Origin: Methylovulum sp.
GTDB lineage: Bacteria > Pseudomonadota > Gammaproteobacteria > Methylococcales > Methylomonadaceae
Length of the DNA: 64,000 bases
NCBI GenBank assembly: GCA_030653435.1
Contig: JAURZI010000099.1
Span: 46,895-110,894, forward strand
Reading direction: 5' to 3'
The position numbers were made by a program, and so were the translations under genes. Positions 37,172 through 46,141 of the stretch are shown here, piece by piece. The notes under the pieces are model-generated. The model saw only the letters and a program-made list of their open reading frames with translations, was not told where the DNA came from and did not search any database. Numbering within the stretch: position 1 is the first letter of the stretch; the number at the start of each line of letters is the position of its first letter.

Positions 37172-37315
37172 ATGCAAAAAAGAATCCACATGCAGGATCA
37201 AGTCGTCAATAAAGTTGATGACATCATGAACCACTACAACCCCTGCTCCAGAGAAATATGGGCGGCTAAATTCATCGTGATTGGCGTGTTTTTATGGTTA
37301 GGCGTGTATTGGTGA
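37172..37315 (+). CDS. 47-residue small membrane protein between lexA and dinB
   Basis: ATG 37172 with a strong SD (GGGGAAG at 37161-37167) opens a 48-codon frame ending TGA at 37315. The peptide begins MQKRIHMQDQVVNKVDDIMN, then HYNPCSREIWAAK, and ends in one hydrophobic helix (FIVIGVFLWLGVYW, about 34-47). Gaps to lexA (13 bp) and dinB (15 bp) are operon-like. Single-helix SOS peptides exist in other bacteria (TisB toxin, division inhibitors), but no sequence match is claimed. Function unknown; expression as part of the lexA-dinB unit is the best inference. Confidence 0.65.
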   Translation: MQKRIHMQDQVVNKVDDIMNHYNPCSREIWAAKFIVIGVFLWLGVYW

Positions 37316-37330
37316 CAGACGCCGCTATCC

Positions 37331-38458
37331 GTGGCTTTGCACGCAGCATCCGGCGCCTTGCCAAAATCAGGCCGAAAAATCATCCATATCGATATGGATG
37401 CGTTTTTTGCAGCCGTTGAACAACGCGATTTTCCGCATTACCGGAACAAACCGCTGATCGTCGGCGGTAACCCGAGTTCGCGCGGCGTTGTGGCGACCTG
37501 TAGCTATGAAGCCAGACAATACGGCATCCATTCCGCGATGTCGTCAGCCTTGGCTTACCGCTTATGCCCGCAGGCTGTTTTTGTAAAGCCGCGTTTCGCC
37601 GCTTATCAGGAAGCGTCTATGCATATACGCGAGGTTTTTGCCGATTACACCGAGGTTTTTGAACCGCTGTCTTTGGACGAAGCTTATCTGGATGTCAGCG
37701 GTACCGATAAGCTGCAAGGCTCGGCATTGCGGATAGCCAAAGCCATTAAAGCGGCGATCCGCGAAAAAACCCAACTAACCGCATCCGCCGGCATTTCCTA
37801 CAACAAATTTCTCGCAAAAATAGCGTCCGACATGGGCAAACCAGATGGGCTTTATTTGATAACACCGGAACAAGGTGCTGCCTTTGTCGAACAATTGCCA
37901 ATCAATAAATTTCATGGTGTAGGCAAAGTCACGGCAGCCAAAATGCAAGCGCTAGGCATATACACCGGCAAGGATTTGAAGCAACAGCCTTTGTCCGCGC
38001 TGCAACAGCATTTCGGCAAATCCGCCTTGCACTATTACCATATTTCCAGGGGCGTGGACAACCGTCAGGTCAATAATCACCGTATCAGAAAATCGGTGGG
38101 CGTAGAAACCACTTTTGCAACAGATATTAAAGCCAGGGATGACATCATTCGGAATTTACAAACATTGCTGCAACAAGCCTTGCGAAAATCGGCTGAAAAT
38201 CAGCTGAATGCACAAACCGTAACGGTAAAAATCAAATATCACAATTTTGTGCAAATCACTCGCAGCCGGACGTTACCCGACACCATATCCACGGCATCGG
38301 TCACGCCGGCACTGCTCGACGACTTGCTTAAAAATACCGAAATCGGCGTGCGCGAAGTCAGATTACTTGGCATTACGCTGTCGTCGCTGAACGATAAAAC
38401 AGCGTATACGCCTATCCGGCAATTGGATGTGTTCAGCGAGTTTCAAGCCATCATCTGA
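37331..38458 (+). CDS. dinB: DNA polymerase IV (Y-family)
   Basis: 375 residues from GTG 37331. The palm motif IIHIDMDAFFAAVEQRDFP, then PLIVGGNPSSRGVVATCSYEAR, FEPLSLDEAYLDVSGT with the catalytic Asp-Glu pair, and the helix-hairpin-helix FHGVGKVTAAKMQALGI are all present, followed by a little-finger domain with VGVETTFATDI. It performs error-prone translesion synthesis. The usual C-terminal beta-clamp motif appears as QLDVFSEF. It is the third gene of the lexA group, making SOS control likely. Confidence 0.96.
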   Translation: MALHAASGALPKSGRKIIHIDMDAFFAAVEQRDFPHYRNKPLIVGGNPSSRGVVATCSYEARQYGIHSAMSSALAYRLCPQAVFVKPRFAAYQEASMHIREVFADYTEVFEPLSLDEAYLDVSGTDKLQGSALRIAKAIKAAIREKTQLTASAGISYNKFLAKIASDMGKPDGLYLITPEQGAAFVEQLPINKFHGVGKVTAAKMQALGIYTGKDLKQQPLSALQQHFGKSALHYYHISRGVDNRQVNNHRIRKSVGVETTFATDIKARDDIIRNLQTLLQQALRKSAENQLNAQTVTVKIKYHNFVQITRSRTLPDTISTASVTPALLDDLLKNTEIGVREVRLLGITLSSLNDKTAYTPIRQLDVFSEFQAII

Positions 38459-38490
38459 AAATTTGCCGGCGCGGGACTTGAGTTCAACGG

Positions 38491-39312
38491 CTATTGCAGC
38501 ACAAATTTCAGCCCTATCAACAATAACAGAGAGGCCAACACAGGGCGTAAAAACCGCTCAGGAATCTTTACGCTCAAGTGACTGCCTATCCAAATACCGG
38601 GTAACGAGCCTATCAGCAAGCTGCCCAACAAAACCAGATCGACATTACCCAGGCTAAGATGACCTAAACCTGCAACAGCTGTCAACGGAATGGCATGCGC
38701 CAAATCCGTACCGACAATTTTCACTGTCCTCATTTTAGGGTATAGGAATAACAACGCGACCGTACCCAGCGCACCCGCCCCGACTGAAGACAACGTGACC
38801 AACACGCCCAGCACGGCACCAACCAACACGGTAGCAGGGATTTGTAAACGCTGGAAACGCCCCGTGTTTTCAGGCTCATCGTCCTTGTCATCGACAATAT
38901 CATCATCGGCATCCAGCTTTGCCGACCGATGTATCAACACACTACGCACCAGCAACGAACATGCCGTCAGCAAAAGCGCGACACCCAACGTAAATGTAAT
39001 AACGCCGGTTGTTTCCTTACCAACCGCCATAAAGTGCTTAAGCACTAATAAAGTGGCTACGGCAAAAGGCAAGCTGCCTAATGCTAACCATGAAACCACT
39101 TTCCAGTCCACCGAGCCATGTTTGGTATGATGCACCCACACACCGCTGGTTTTGGTGATAGCCGCAAACAACAAGTCTGTCCCAACCGCGACTGCCGGTT
39201 TAAAACCAAACAAAAACACCAGCAACGGCGTCATCAACGAGCCACCGCCTACACCCGTAACACCCACCAATAAGCCGACTAAAAAACCGGAAAACGTATA
39301 CGCCACATTCAT
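38491..39312 (-). CDS. Sulfite exporter TauE/SafE family transporter
   Basis: 273 residues with two repeats of four helices. N-terminal repeat GFLVGLLVGVTGVGGGSLMTPLL and C-terminal repeat VLVGAVLGVLVTLSSVGAGALGTV contain the glycine-rich TauE/SafE motifs; an acidic cytosolic loop (LDADDDIVDDKDDEPE, about 133-150) separates them. Family members export sulfite or sulfoacetate-type anions or take up organosulfonates. It is divergent from a CysB-like regulator with a 129-bp spacer, a pairing that points to sulfur control. Direction of transport cannot be read from sequence. Confidence 0.85.
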   Translation of the reverse strand: MNVAYTFSGFLVGLLVGVTGVGGGSLMTPLLVFLFGFKPAVAVGTDLLFAAITKTSGVWVHHTKHGSVDWKVVSWLALGSLPFAVATLLVLKHFMAVGKETTGVITFTLGVALLLTACSLLVRSVLIHRSAKLDADDDIVDDKDDEPENTGRFQRLQIPATVLVGAVLGVLVTLSSVGAGALGTVALLFLYPKMRTVKIVGTDLAHAIPLTAVAGLGHLSLGNVDLVLLGSLLIGSLPGIWIGSHLSVKIPERFLRPVLASLLLLIGLKFVLQ

Positions 39313-39441
39313 AAAAACTAACCTTTATTACATTAATAGTTAAACGGCTATCACTATATCAGTGAAACACTGCAACATTTAATGATAAGTTATGCTATCT
39401 TTATATCGTTTAGTTATAAAGAAACCCTAACAAGACGGATC

Positions 39442-40395
39442 ATGAAACTACATCAATTACGCTACGTGCGTGAAGTAGTGCATCAAGGCTTAAACATTTC
39501 CCAGGCCGCCGAAATATTGCACACCTCACAGTCCGGCATCAGCAAGCAAATTCAGCTGCTGGAAGAAGAACTTAACCTGCATATTTTCCAACGTAATGGT
39601 AAACGGCTAATCGGCATCACCGATTCGGGCAAGCTCATTTTGAACCTTGCCGAACGTGCATTGCGCGAAATAGATAACATTAAGATGGTAAGTGAGGAAT
39701 TTAGCCAAAAAGAGGCGGGCACACTCACCGTAGCGACCACGCATACCCAAGCACGCTACCGCCTGCCGACAGCCGTCAAGGCTTTTATAGAACGCTATCC
39801 CAGCGTCAGGCTGCATATCCACCAGGGCACACCTACCCAAGTCGCCGAACAAGTCGCCAGTGGCGAAGCCGACATCGGTATTGCCACGGAAGTTATCAGT
39901 ACCTACGATAAACTGTTGTGCTTTCCCTGTTATCAATGGAACCGTTGTGTCATCGCGCCGTACGCGCATCCGCTTCTACAAGATTTACCGCTGACCCTGG
40001 AAAAAATAGCGCAGTATCCGCTGATCACTTACGATTTCACGTTCACCGGCGGCTCTTTGGTCAACCGTGTGTTTAGTCGGGCAGGATTAAACCCTAACGT
40101 CGTGCTCACGGCGATCGATGCCGATGTCATTAAAACCTATGTCAATCTGGGCCTGGGAATCGGCCTGTTGGCAAACATCGCCTACGACCGGGAACGCGAC
40201 AGTAATTTAAGCATGATAGACACCAGCCATCTGTTCCCGCCCAGCACAACTTATCTGGGCGTGCGCCGCGATGTTTATCTGCGCGGTTATATGTATGCGT
40301 TTATCCAGCTGCTCGCCCCACAATTCGACCATAAGGCGATAGATAGCGCGCTTAAAGGCATGGCCATTAACCGGCTGTTTCTTGGCTTTGTGTAA
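39442..40395 (+). CDS. cysB: CysB-like LysR-family transcriptional regulator
   Basis: 317 residues from ATG 39442 (MKLHQLRYVREVVHQGLNIS), matching E. coli CysB (324 aa). N-terminal winged HTH: SQAAEILHTSQSGISKQIQLLEEEL; effector domain with TVATTHTQARYRLPTAVKAF and TGGSLVNRVFSRAG, where CysB family members bind N-acetylserine and sulfate (Thr/Gln motifs). It activates sulfur-assimilation genes; the divergent TauE transporter may be a target. The frame opens 20 codons earlier without support. Cbl is a close alternative name. Confidence 0.88.
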   Translation: MKLHQLRYVREVVHQGLNISQAAEILHTSQSGISKQIQLLEEELNLHIFQRNGKRLIGITDSGKLILNLAERALREIDNIKMVSEEFSQKEAGTLTVATTHTQARYRLPTAVKAFIERYPSVRLHIHQGTPTQVAEQVASGEADIGIATEVISTYDKLLCFPCYQWNRCVIAPYAHPLLQDLPLTLEKIAQYPLITYDFTFTGGSLVNRVFSRAGLNPNVVLTAIDADVIKTYVNLGLGIGLLANIAYDRERDSNLSMIDTSHLFPPSTTYLGVRRDVYLRGYMYAFIQLLAPQFDHKAIDSALKGMAINRLFLGFV

Positions 40396-40508
40396 CAGGC
40401 TTACTTTATTGCAGGCTGCTCGACTGGATTGATAATCCGTTTTCGAACGGGAATGACTGAAATGGGTGAGTAAAAGGTGTAGGTGCAAACCTGCTGGTAA
40501 AGGGTGCT

Positions 40509-40538
40509 GTTGCCGGCTCGCCATAGGGAGCTGGCAAC
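40509..40538. terminator. Stem-loop between cysB-like and lipoprotein genes
   Basis: GTTGCCGGCTC (40509-40519) pairs with GAGCTGGCAAC (40528-40538) with one G-U pair and an 8-nt loop. It lies between convergent genes but lacks a T-run, so termination would be weak. Confidence 0.45.
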
Positions 40539-40550
40539 GCTGCGGCAATC

Positions 40551-40859
40551 TTACTGTTTTATGTTCTTATAACTTTCTTCACTTTCACGCACGACTTTCG
40601 AACCTTCCTCAATCAAACGGTTGCCTTCGTCTATCTTGGCTTGACCGTCGCGGACCAAACCATTGCCTCGTTCAACCATTTGCTTGCCATTTTTCCAGCG
40701 TTCGCTCAGGTGCGCGATACCCTGGCTGTCACGCAACATTTGTTCGCCGGAAATAATAGGCATGGCTTGCATCGGAGCAGGGCGTTCGCTGGCGCAACCC
40801 GCGATCAGCAAGGAAAATAAAGCAATAGGCAGAAGCCGGATGCTGACACATTTTTGCAT
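40551..40859 (-). CDS. Small lipoprotein with glycine-phased heptad repeats
   Basis: 102 residues. Signal peptide with lipobox LLIAGC (Cys at about 22), so it is lipidated by Lgt and cleaved by LspA. After a short linker come consecutive 7-residue units each beginning with Gly: GKQMVER, GNGLVRD, GQAKIDE, GNRLIEE, GSKVVRE (about 57-91), then a polar tail. This looks like a helix with glycine at one position of every heptad, a helical-packing or envelope-spanning pattern. No family name is claimed. There is a hairpin after it, and the gene is 91 bp downstream of the iron-sulfur flavoprotein stop in the opposite reading sense of operons (same strand, upstream of its end). Confidence 0.72.
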   Translation of the reverse strand: MQKCVSIRLLPIALFSLLIAGCASERPAPMQAMPIISGEQMLRDSQGIAHLSERWKNGKQMVERGNGLVRDGQAKIDEGNRLIEEGSKVVRESEESYKNIKQ

Positions 40860-40946
40860 GATAAGGTACTCCTAAAGAGACTAATTACAGAGGGGAGGGG
40901 TTAAAACAATACATTATTGTGCTGACAGCTGCGAAACAGCATAGCC

Positions 40947-43900
40947 TTATGCCACCGCACCGGACTTTTGTTTTTCCAACAAGTAATCCAGCCACAAATT
41001 GGACAATTTTTCCTGCACGGTATTTTGTCTCAATCGGGCGTTCAGGTGCGGAAAATCGACTTTATCCAAGTCCTGATCCTGGTTGTAACAAGAGTAGACG
41101 AAATACTCCTTGCCGGTATCGGCATCCACATGCTTGCAAAGGCATTGTGCACAGATCCCTTTCATCATGCACTGCATAGGCGAGTTGATAGAACCTATGG
41201 CATGTTGCACTTTGGTCAGATACGGTTTCAACACATTGTAGCGGGCATCTTTGACGGCCGCCATCATGCGGTCGGAACCGATAACCACCAGATGGTCAAC
41301 ATCCGACAGCAAGATCGGCTGTTCGCCCAATTCGCCCTTGGCATAAGCGACCATACATTCCAGAATATTGCCGACGTAGGTCTTGTCTTGCGGACGGGTG
41401 GCCGGTATAGCCTTAACGTCGGGCGAAGTTCGGTCCACAGCCCAGATTATAATATCGGATGCCGCTTCGATGTCTTTAGTTTTGAAAACATCTTGGTTGA
41501 ATTTATAACCGGCAAAATAAATCACGCGGTTGCCGGCTGCACGTAAGGCTTTGCCTATCGAAAATAACACAGCATTGCCTAGGCCGCCACCGATCAGCAA
41601 CACAGTTTGTCCCGTCGGTATCTCGGTCGGCGTACCGGTTACGCCCATGATGACCAGCGGGTCGCCCACTTTCCAGCTGGCGCACAAGCGTGACGACGAA
41701 CCCATTTCCAACGCAATCAACGAAATGGTGCCTTTTTCTTTATCCACTTCGGCTCCGGTCAACGCCAAACCCTCGGCTGCCAGCACGGTATTTTCAACGG
41801 TGGGGGCATAGGCTTCATAGTTCTGTACCCTATAAAATTGCCCTGGATGGAATTTTTCCGCCGCCATCGGCGCTTTGACCACCACTTCGATAATCGTCGG
41901 CGTTAAGCGGTTGATTGCGACTATCGTGGCAGTAAACGCCGCATCCAAACGCGCGAACAAGGCTTTTAACGCGGCATCACGTCCGGCCTGATCTGCCGGG
42001 TTTAACTGCGCCAGTTCTTGTCCGAACAATTGGACAACATAAGGGTAGCCGTTTTTAGCGCTAGCCATGGCCTTCACGACGTTGCCGGCATAAACCGGGT
42101 GGTTGTCGCCGTAAAAACTGATGTAGTGCCGTCCATCCGAATAAGACGTCAACGGTGCAGGCTTGCCCAGTTTCGGCAGGGTCTCGTCGGCCATCGCAAC
42201 TAATTCTATTGCACCATCTGTCCATTGCGGCTCATGGCGCTGGAAGAAATGCTTGTCCATCACGAAAGTGTCGGGATATTCGCTTTGGTAAATGGTGTTA
42301 GGCGAGGTGCCGGCGGCTATGTACAAGCTGCGTAACGGTACCTTGACGATCTGCCCGGAACTATTCCAGCGTCCGCCCTCCAGAGCCAATTTGTCAAATT
42401 CCACCGTCTGCAAATGTCCGAATTCATCGGCTAAGGCCGCCTTAGGGCTCATGCCTTCCGCCAAGGCGATACCCTCTTCCAATGCCTTGTCAATTTCTTC
42501 GTTATTTTGACGATAAGCGGGTGCGTCATTGATACCTTTGCGGTAAAACAAGGTCACCCCGCCCCACGATTCGAGCAAAGGCTGAAAATCAGGCTGCTCG
42601 CCAGCTGCTAGGGCACGCTGGCGTTCAGACCGGATCGCCTTGCCATGGAGCAAAAACTCATCCAGTATCAAGGCTTCTTCTTTATCGTATCGGTTGCGTA
42701 CGGCTTGTTCGCCATAAGCGACCACCAGCAATTCGTAACGATGCAGGATTTTTTCCACTTGTACCGGATAATACGCCATCAATTCCGTGCATGTGTCGAT
42801 AGCGGTCAAGCCGCCGCCGATCACTCCGGCAGGTAAACGCACTTGCAAATTGGCTAGCGACGATGCTTTTGCCGCACCGGTCAATTGCAAGGCCATTAAA
42901 AAATCCGAGGCTTTGCGGATACCGCGCATCAAGTTGTTTTTCAGGTCGATAACCGTCGGCTTACCTGCTCCCGAAGCAATACAAATATGGTCGAAACCCA
43001 TAGCCCACGCATCGTCTATCGTCAGTGTGCCGCCGAAACGCACGCCGCCGTAACTGCGGAAGGCTGCACGCCGTTGCAAAGTCAGGTAAATCACCTTAAG
43101 GAAGTTTTTATCCCAGCGCACAGTAATGCCGTATTCGGCGACGCCGCCAAAACCCGCTAGTATACGTTTGTCCAAATCCTCATACAGCGCCTTGAAATCG
43201 GCAATAGGTTGGGGCAGATGCTCGCTATCGCCGGTCAATTCGACCGGTAAGGGTTCCAGCTTCAAGCCGTCAATACCGACGACGGCAAAACCTTCATTCA
43301 ATAAATAATGGCTCATGGTATAACCCGCTGGCCCCAAACCGACGACCAGCGCATTCTTGCCGTTATAAGGCAGGGCATGCGGGCGTTTGACGTTTAACGG
43401 GTTCCAGCGTGTCAGGAAACTGTAAATTTCAAAACCGTAAGGCATGAACAGCACGTCGGTCAACACATTGGTTTCAATTTGCGGGATATTGACCGGATCG
43501 GTTTTTTGGTAAATACAGCCCTTCATGCACTCGTTGCAAATACGGTGTCCCGTACCTGGGCACATCGGATTGTCAATGATAATGATCGCCAATGCACCAA
43601 TGTTGTCGCCTTGGCGCTTAACCAAGTGCATTTCAGAGATTTTTTCATCCAGTGGGCAACCTATGGTGGTTTCACCCAAAGGGTCAACTTTATAGGTATT
43701 GGTTTTTTTGTTACGCATGCCCTTGGAGCAGGAATCCGTATCGCGCTCATGGCAGTAGATGCAATGGTTGACTTCAGACAGCACTTGCCGTTCGTTAAAA
43801 CGCGGATCGGTTAATTTAAAGCCGTCACGGCGGCGGCGATGTTTCAACTCGCCCATCCATACGTTAAATTCGCCGCGATCTACCGTGTCGTGGGCGACCA

Positions 43901-44660
43901 GATTGTCGAAATCCCGTTTTTCAGGCAACTTGAAGCTCAGCCAAGTAGACGCTATGTTTTCGTCTTGGGCGGTGATAAAACTCCAGCGTTGCACCAGATC
44001 CATCAATGCGGCGCTCAGATCCGCCGGCGCGACCAAGGCAAGCATGTCGCTAAACTCTTCCGCTGCCTGAGGATGCTCCTGCAAACGGACGCGTAATGCT
44101 TCCAGCGTAACGTCCGCATCGTCATAAGCGCTGGTTTTGCCCTTGGCAAGCAATTTGTAATGGGCGGACAGCAATCCGATGGCTGCACCTACGCTAGCCA
44201 CCCGTTGTTCCGCATCACTGATCGGGTTGGCAGCGGGAAAACCTGCATTTATCAGCAGTTCAAAGCGGCGTTGTATGCCTGCCTTATCCCAATCATTGGC
44301 ATCCTGGCCTTTAAACACGACACCCAGTTTCTCTACCACTTCGTTCTTATAGGTAAAAACACTGTCTATCTCGGCTTTGATCTGTTCCCTTTGTGCGTCG
44401 TGCTGCACAGATACATTGAACAGTTTGGCAACAAACCGCCCCACATAAGGCCCCATCTCCACTAGCAAAGCGGATATTTCTTCCGGCGACAAGCCTGCCC
44501 CCTGACCTTGGCGGTAGGCAGCAAACCTGGCATAAAGTTCAGCATCGTGGCGCTGGACCGAGGCATCAAACACCGCCAGCAAATCACTTAGGCGTGTTGG
44601 GTCGTATAAATCCGGGTAAGTGAAATCAGGCAGGCCTAGCGTGAGATTATTTTGTTCCAT
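40947..44660 (-). CDS. Large multidomain iron-sulfur flavoprotein (NfnB/GltD-like plus NfnA/PyrK-like fusion)
   Basis: Start chosen at ATG 44660 (MEQNNLTLGLPDFTYPDLYD), giving 1237 residues; the upstream 53 codons look non-coding. A helical N-terminal third (1-290) has no recognised domain. Then cysteine clusters CIYCHERDTDSC and CNECMKGCIY (about 300-380), a GltD-like FAD/NAD(P) module with VVGLGPAGYTMSHYLL (about 435) and GGLTAID (about 630), and a C-terminal ferredoxin-reductase/PyrK module: FYRVQNY, LIGGGLGNAVLFSIGKAL (about 1020) and a cysteine motif CMMKGICAQCLCKH with a later Cys (about 1165-1190). This order equals NfnB followed by NfnA of the electron-bifurcating transhydrogenase. 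Bifurcation is hypothetical. Soluble, single gene. Confidence 0.72.
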   Translation of the reverse strand: MEQNNLTLGLPDFTYPDLYDPTRLSDLLAVFDASVQRHDAELYARFAAYRQGQGAGLSPEEISALLVEMGPYVGRFVAKLFNVSVQHDAQREQIKAEIDSVFTYKNEVVEKLGVVFKGQDANDWDKAGIQRRFELLINAGFPAANPISDAEQRVASVGAAIGLLSAHYKLLAKGKTSAYDDADVTLEALRVRLQEHPQAAEEFSDMLALVAPADLSAALMDLVQRWSFITAQDENIASTWLSFKLPEKRDFDNLVAHDTVDRGEFNVWMGELKHRRRRDGFKLTDPRFNERQVLSEVNHCIYCHERDTDSCSKGMRNKKTNTYKVDPLGETTIGCPLDEKISEMHLVKRQGDNIGALAIIIIDNPMCPGTGHRICNECMKGCIYQKTDPVNIPQIETNVLTDVLFMPYGFEIYSFLTRWNPLNVKRPHALPYNGKNALVVGLGPAGYTMSHYLLNEGFAVVGIDGLKLEPLPVELTGDSEHLPQPIADFKALYEDLDKRILAGFGGVAEYGITVRWDKNFLKVIYLTLQRRAAFRSYGGVRFGGTLTIDDAWAMGFDHICIASGAGKPTVIDLKNNLMRGIRKASDFLMALQLTGAAKASSLANLQVRLPAGVIGGGLTAIDTCTELMAYYPVQVEKILHRYELLVVAYGEQAVRNRYDKEEALILDEFLLHGKAIRSERQRALAAGEQPDFQPLLESWGGVTLFYRKGINDAPAYRQNNEEIDKALEEGIALAEGMSPKAALADEFGHLQTVEFDKLALEGGRWNSSGQIVKVPLRSLYIAAGTSPNTIYQSEYPDTFVMDKHFFQRHEPQWTDGAIELVAMADETLPKLGKPAPLTSYSDGRHYISFYGDNHPVYAGNVVKAMASAKNGYPYVVQLFGQELAQLNPADQAGRDAALKALFARLDAAFTATIVAINRLTPTIIEVVVKAPMAAEKFHPGQFYRVQNYEAYAPTVENTVLAAEGLALTGAEVDKEKGTISLIALEMGSSSRLCASWKVGDPLVIMGVTGTPTEIPTGQTVLLIGGGLGNAVLFSIGKALRAAGNRVIYFAGYKFNQDVFKTKDIEAASDIIIWAVDRTSPDVKAIPATRPQDKTYVGNILECMVAYAKGELGEQPILLSDVDHLVVIGSDRMMAAVKDARYNVLKPYLTKVQHAIGSINSPMQCMMKGICAQCLCKHVDADTGKEYFVYSCYNQDQDLDKVDFPHLNARLRQNTVQEKLSNLWLDYLLEKQKSGAVA

Positions 44661-44824
44661 AACTCTTTGATTGATTAACCCGGACTTGTGCAAACTGACC
44701 ACTAGACGATGTGCTTGGACAAACGGGCTTGGACTAAAGGGGGATTTTGACCGCGTATTGTATGTAAATACGCTGTTTTTTGCTACAGATAATCTTGCCC
44801 GGCACGATTGCCGCAACAAGTGGA

Positions 44825-44858
44825 CATTGCTATCACCCGCACAAAGATGATAGCAATG
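44825..44858. repeat. Inverted repeat upstream of the flavoprotein / downstream of ftsZ
   Basis: CATTGCTATC (44825-44834) pairs perfectly with GATAGCAATG (44849-44858), loop 14 nt. No T-run; it could be an operator for the downstream gene or a weak ftsZ terminator. Confidence 0.6.
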
Positions 44859-44902
44859 CGGCGGCTCCTCATGCTGTTACGGCACTAGCATGACAGAGAC
44901 GC

Positions 44903-46063
44903 TTAATCAGCCTGCCGCCTTAGAAAAGCAGGAATATCCAAATAATCCAAGTCAGACTCTTTTTTAGGTTGTGCGCCAAAACGCACTTCCCTATTTTCAT
45001 GCTTACCGCCTTGGCGCATGACCGTAGGCTTATCCAATTCATCATAATTGGTCACGCCAGCGGTCTGCTTCTGCATCAGCTTAACGGGCGCCTTAACGGC
45101 AACAGGCGGCAACCCCATGCCAGTGGCAACGACCGTGACTTTAATTTCATCACCCAAAGTCGGGTCAATCGCCGTGCCGATTTTAATAATGGCATCTTCT
45201 GACGCGAACTCATGGACGATATTACCGACTTCATTGAATTCGGCTATACCCATATCGGCAGCAGAAATATTGACCAGAATGCCGCGCGCGCCCTGCAAGT
45301 TAATATCTTCCAGCAATGGGCAGGCTATGGCTTTTTCGGCGGCTTCGCGGGCGCGATGCTCGCCTGACGCGGAACCCGTACCCATGATCGCCGCCCCCAT
45401 GCCGGACATCACCGTTCTGACATCGGCAAAATCGACGTTAATCATGCCAGGATGCACGATCAGCTCGGTAATGCCTTGCACGGCATCCAACAGCACGTCG
45501 TTGGCGGCTTTAAAGGCATTCATCAACGACACATTATTGCCCAACACCGGCAATAATTTCTGGTTAGGAATGGTTATCAACGAATCGACATATTTTTCCA
45601 GCTCGATAATGCCTTGCTCGGCCACCGCCTGTTTCTTTTTGCCTTCAAACAAAAATGGCTTGGTGACGACAGCTACCGTCAAAATGCCCATTTCCCTGGC
45701 AATTTCTGCAATCACCGGAATCGCGCCGGTGCCTGTGCCACCACCCATACCGGCGGTCAGAAACACCATGTCCGCTCCCTGCAACACCTCTTTGATACGC
45801 TCTTTGTTCTCTTGCGCGGCATGCTTGCCAATCTCAGGGTTCGTACCCGCACCCAAGCCTTTGGTCAATTCCACGCCTAACTGAATGATCGTACCCACAT
45901 TGAGCTTTCTTAATGCTTGTGCATCGGTATTAGCGCAGATAAATTCCACACCCTCAATGTGATTGCCCACCATGTGATTAACCGCATTACCACCGCCCCC
46001 ACCCACACCAATAACCTTGATGACGGCAGTCTCGCTATACATATCCACTAATTCATATTTCAC
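44903..46063 (-). CDS. ftsZ: Cell division GTPase FtsZ
   Basis: 386 residues with tubulin-like motifs: VIGVGGGGGNAVNHMV, the signature GGGTGTGAIPVIAEIA (G-box), NVDFADVRTVMSG and ARGILVNISAADMG. The C-terminal tail DLDYLDIPAFLRRQAD keeps the FtsA/ZipA-binding DIPxFLR peptide. It polymerises into the Z ring. Start KYELVDMYSETAVIKVIG is typical. It ends the dcw cluster; lpxC, the usual next gene, is not here. Confidence 0.98.
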   Translation of the reverse strand: MKYELVDMYSETAVIKVIGVGGGGGNAVNHMVGNHIEGVEFICANTDAQALRKLNVGTIIQLGVELTKGLGAGTNPEIGKHAAQENKERIKEVLQGADMVFLTAGMGGGTGTGAIPVIAEIAREMGILTVAVVTKPFLFEGKKKQAVAEQGIIELEKYVDSLITIPNQKLLPVLGNNVSLMNAFKAANDVLLDAVQGITELIVHPGMINVDFADVRTVMSGMGAAIMGTGSASGEHRAREAAEKAIACPLLEDINLQGARGILVNISAADMGIAEFNEVGNIVHEFASEDAIIKIGTAIDPTLGDEIKVTVVATGMGLPPVAVKAPVKLMQKQTAGVTNYDELDKPTVMRQGGKHENREVRFGAQPKKESDLDYLDIPAFLRRQAD

Positions 46064-46141
46064 AACACCACCCCTTGATTACACTAGATTAAAATAAGGC
46101 TACCCGCACAAACCAGCCTGCTGCACAGATGCACCTAAAAC

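Noticed and set aside
45048..45884. 278-codon plus-strand frame opposite ftsZ
   Set aside because: Antisense shadow of ftsZ with low-complexity composition and no SD.
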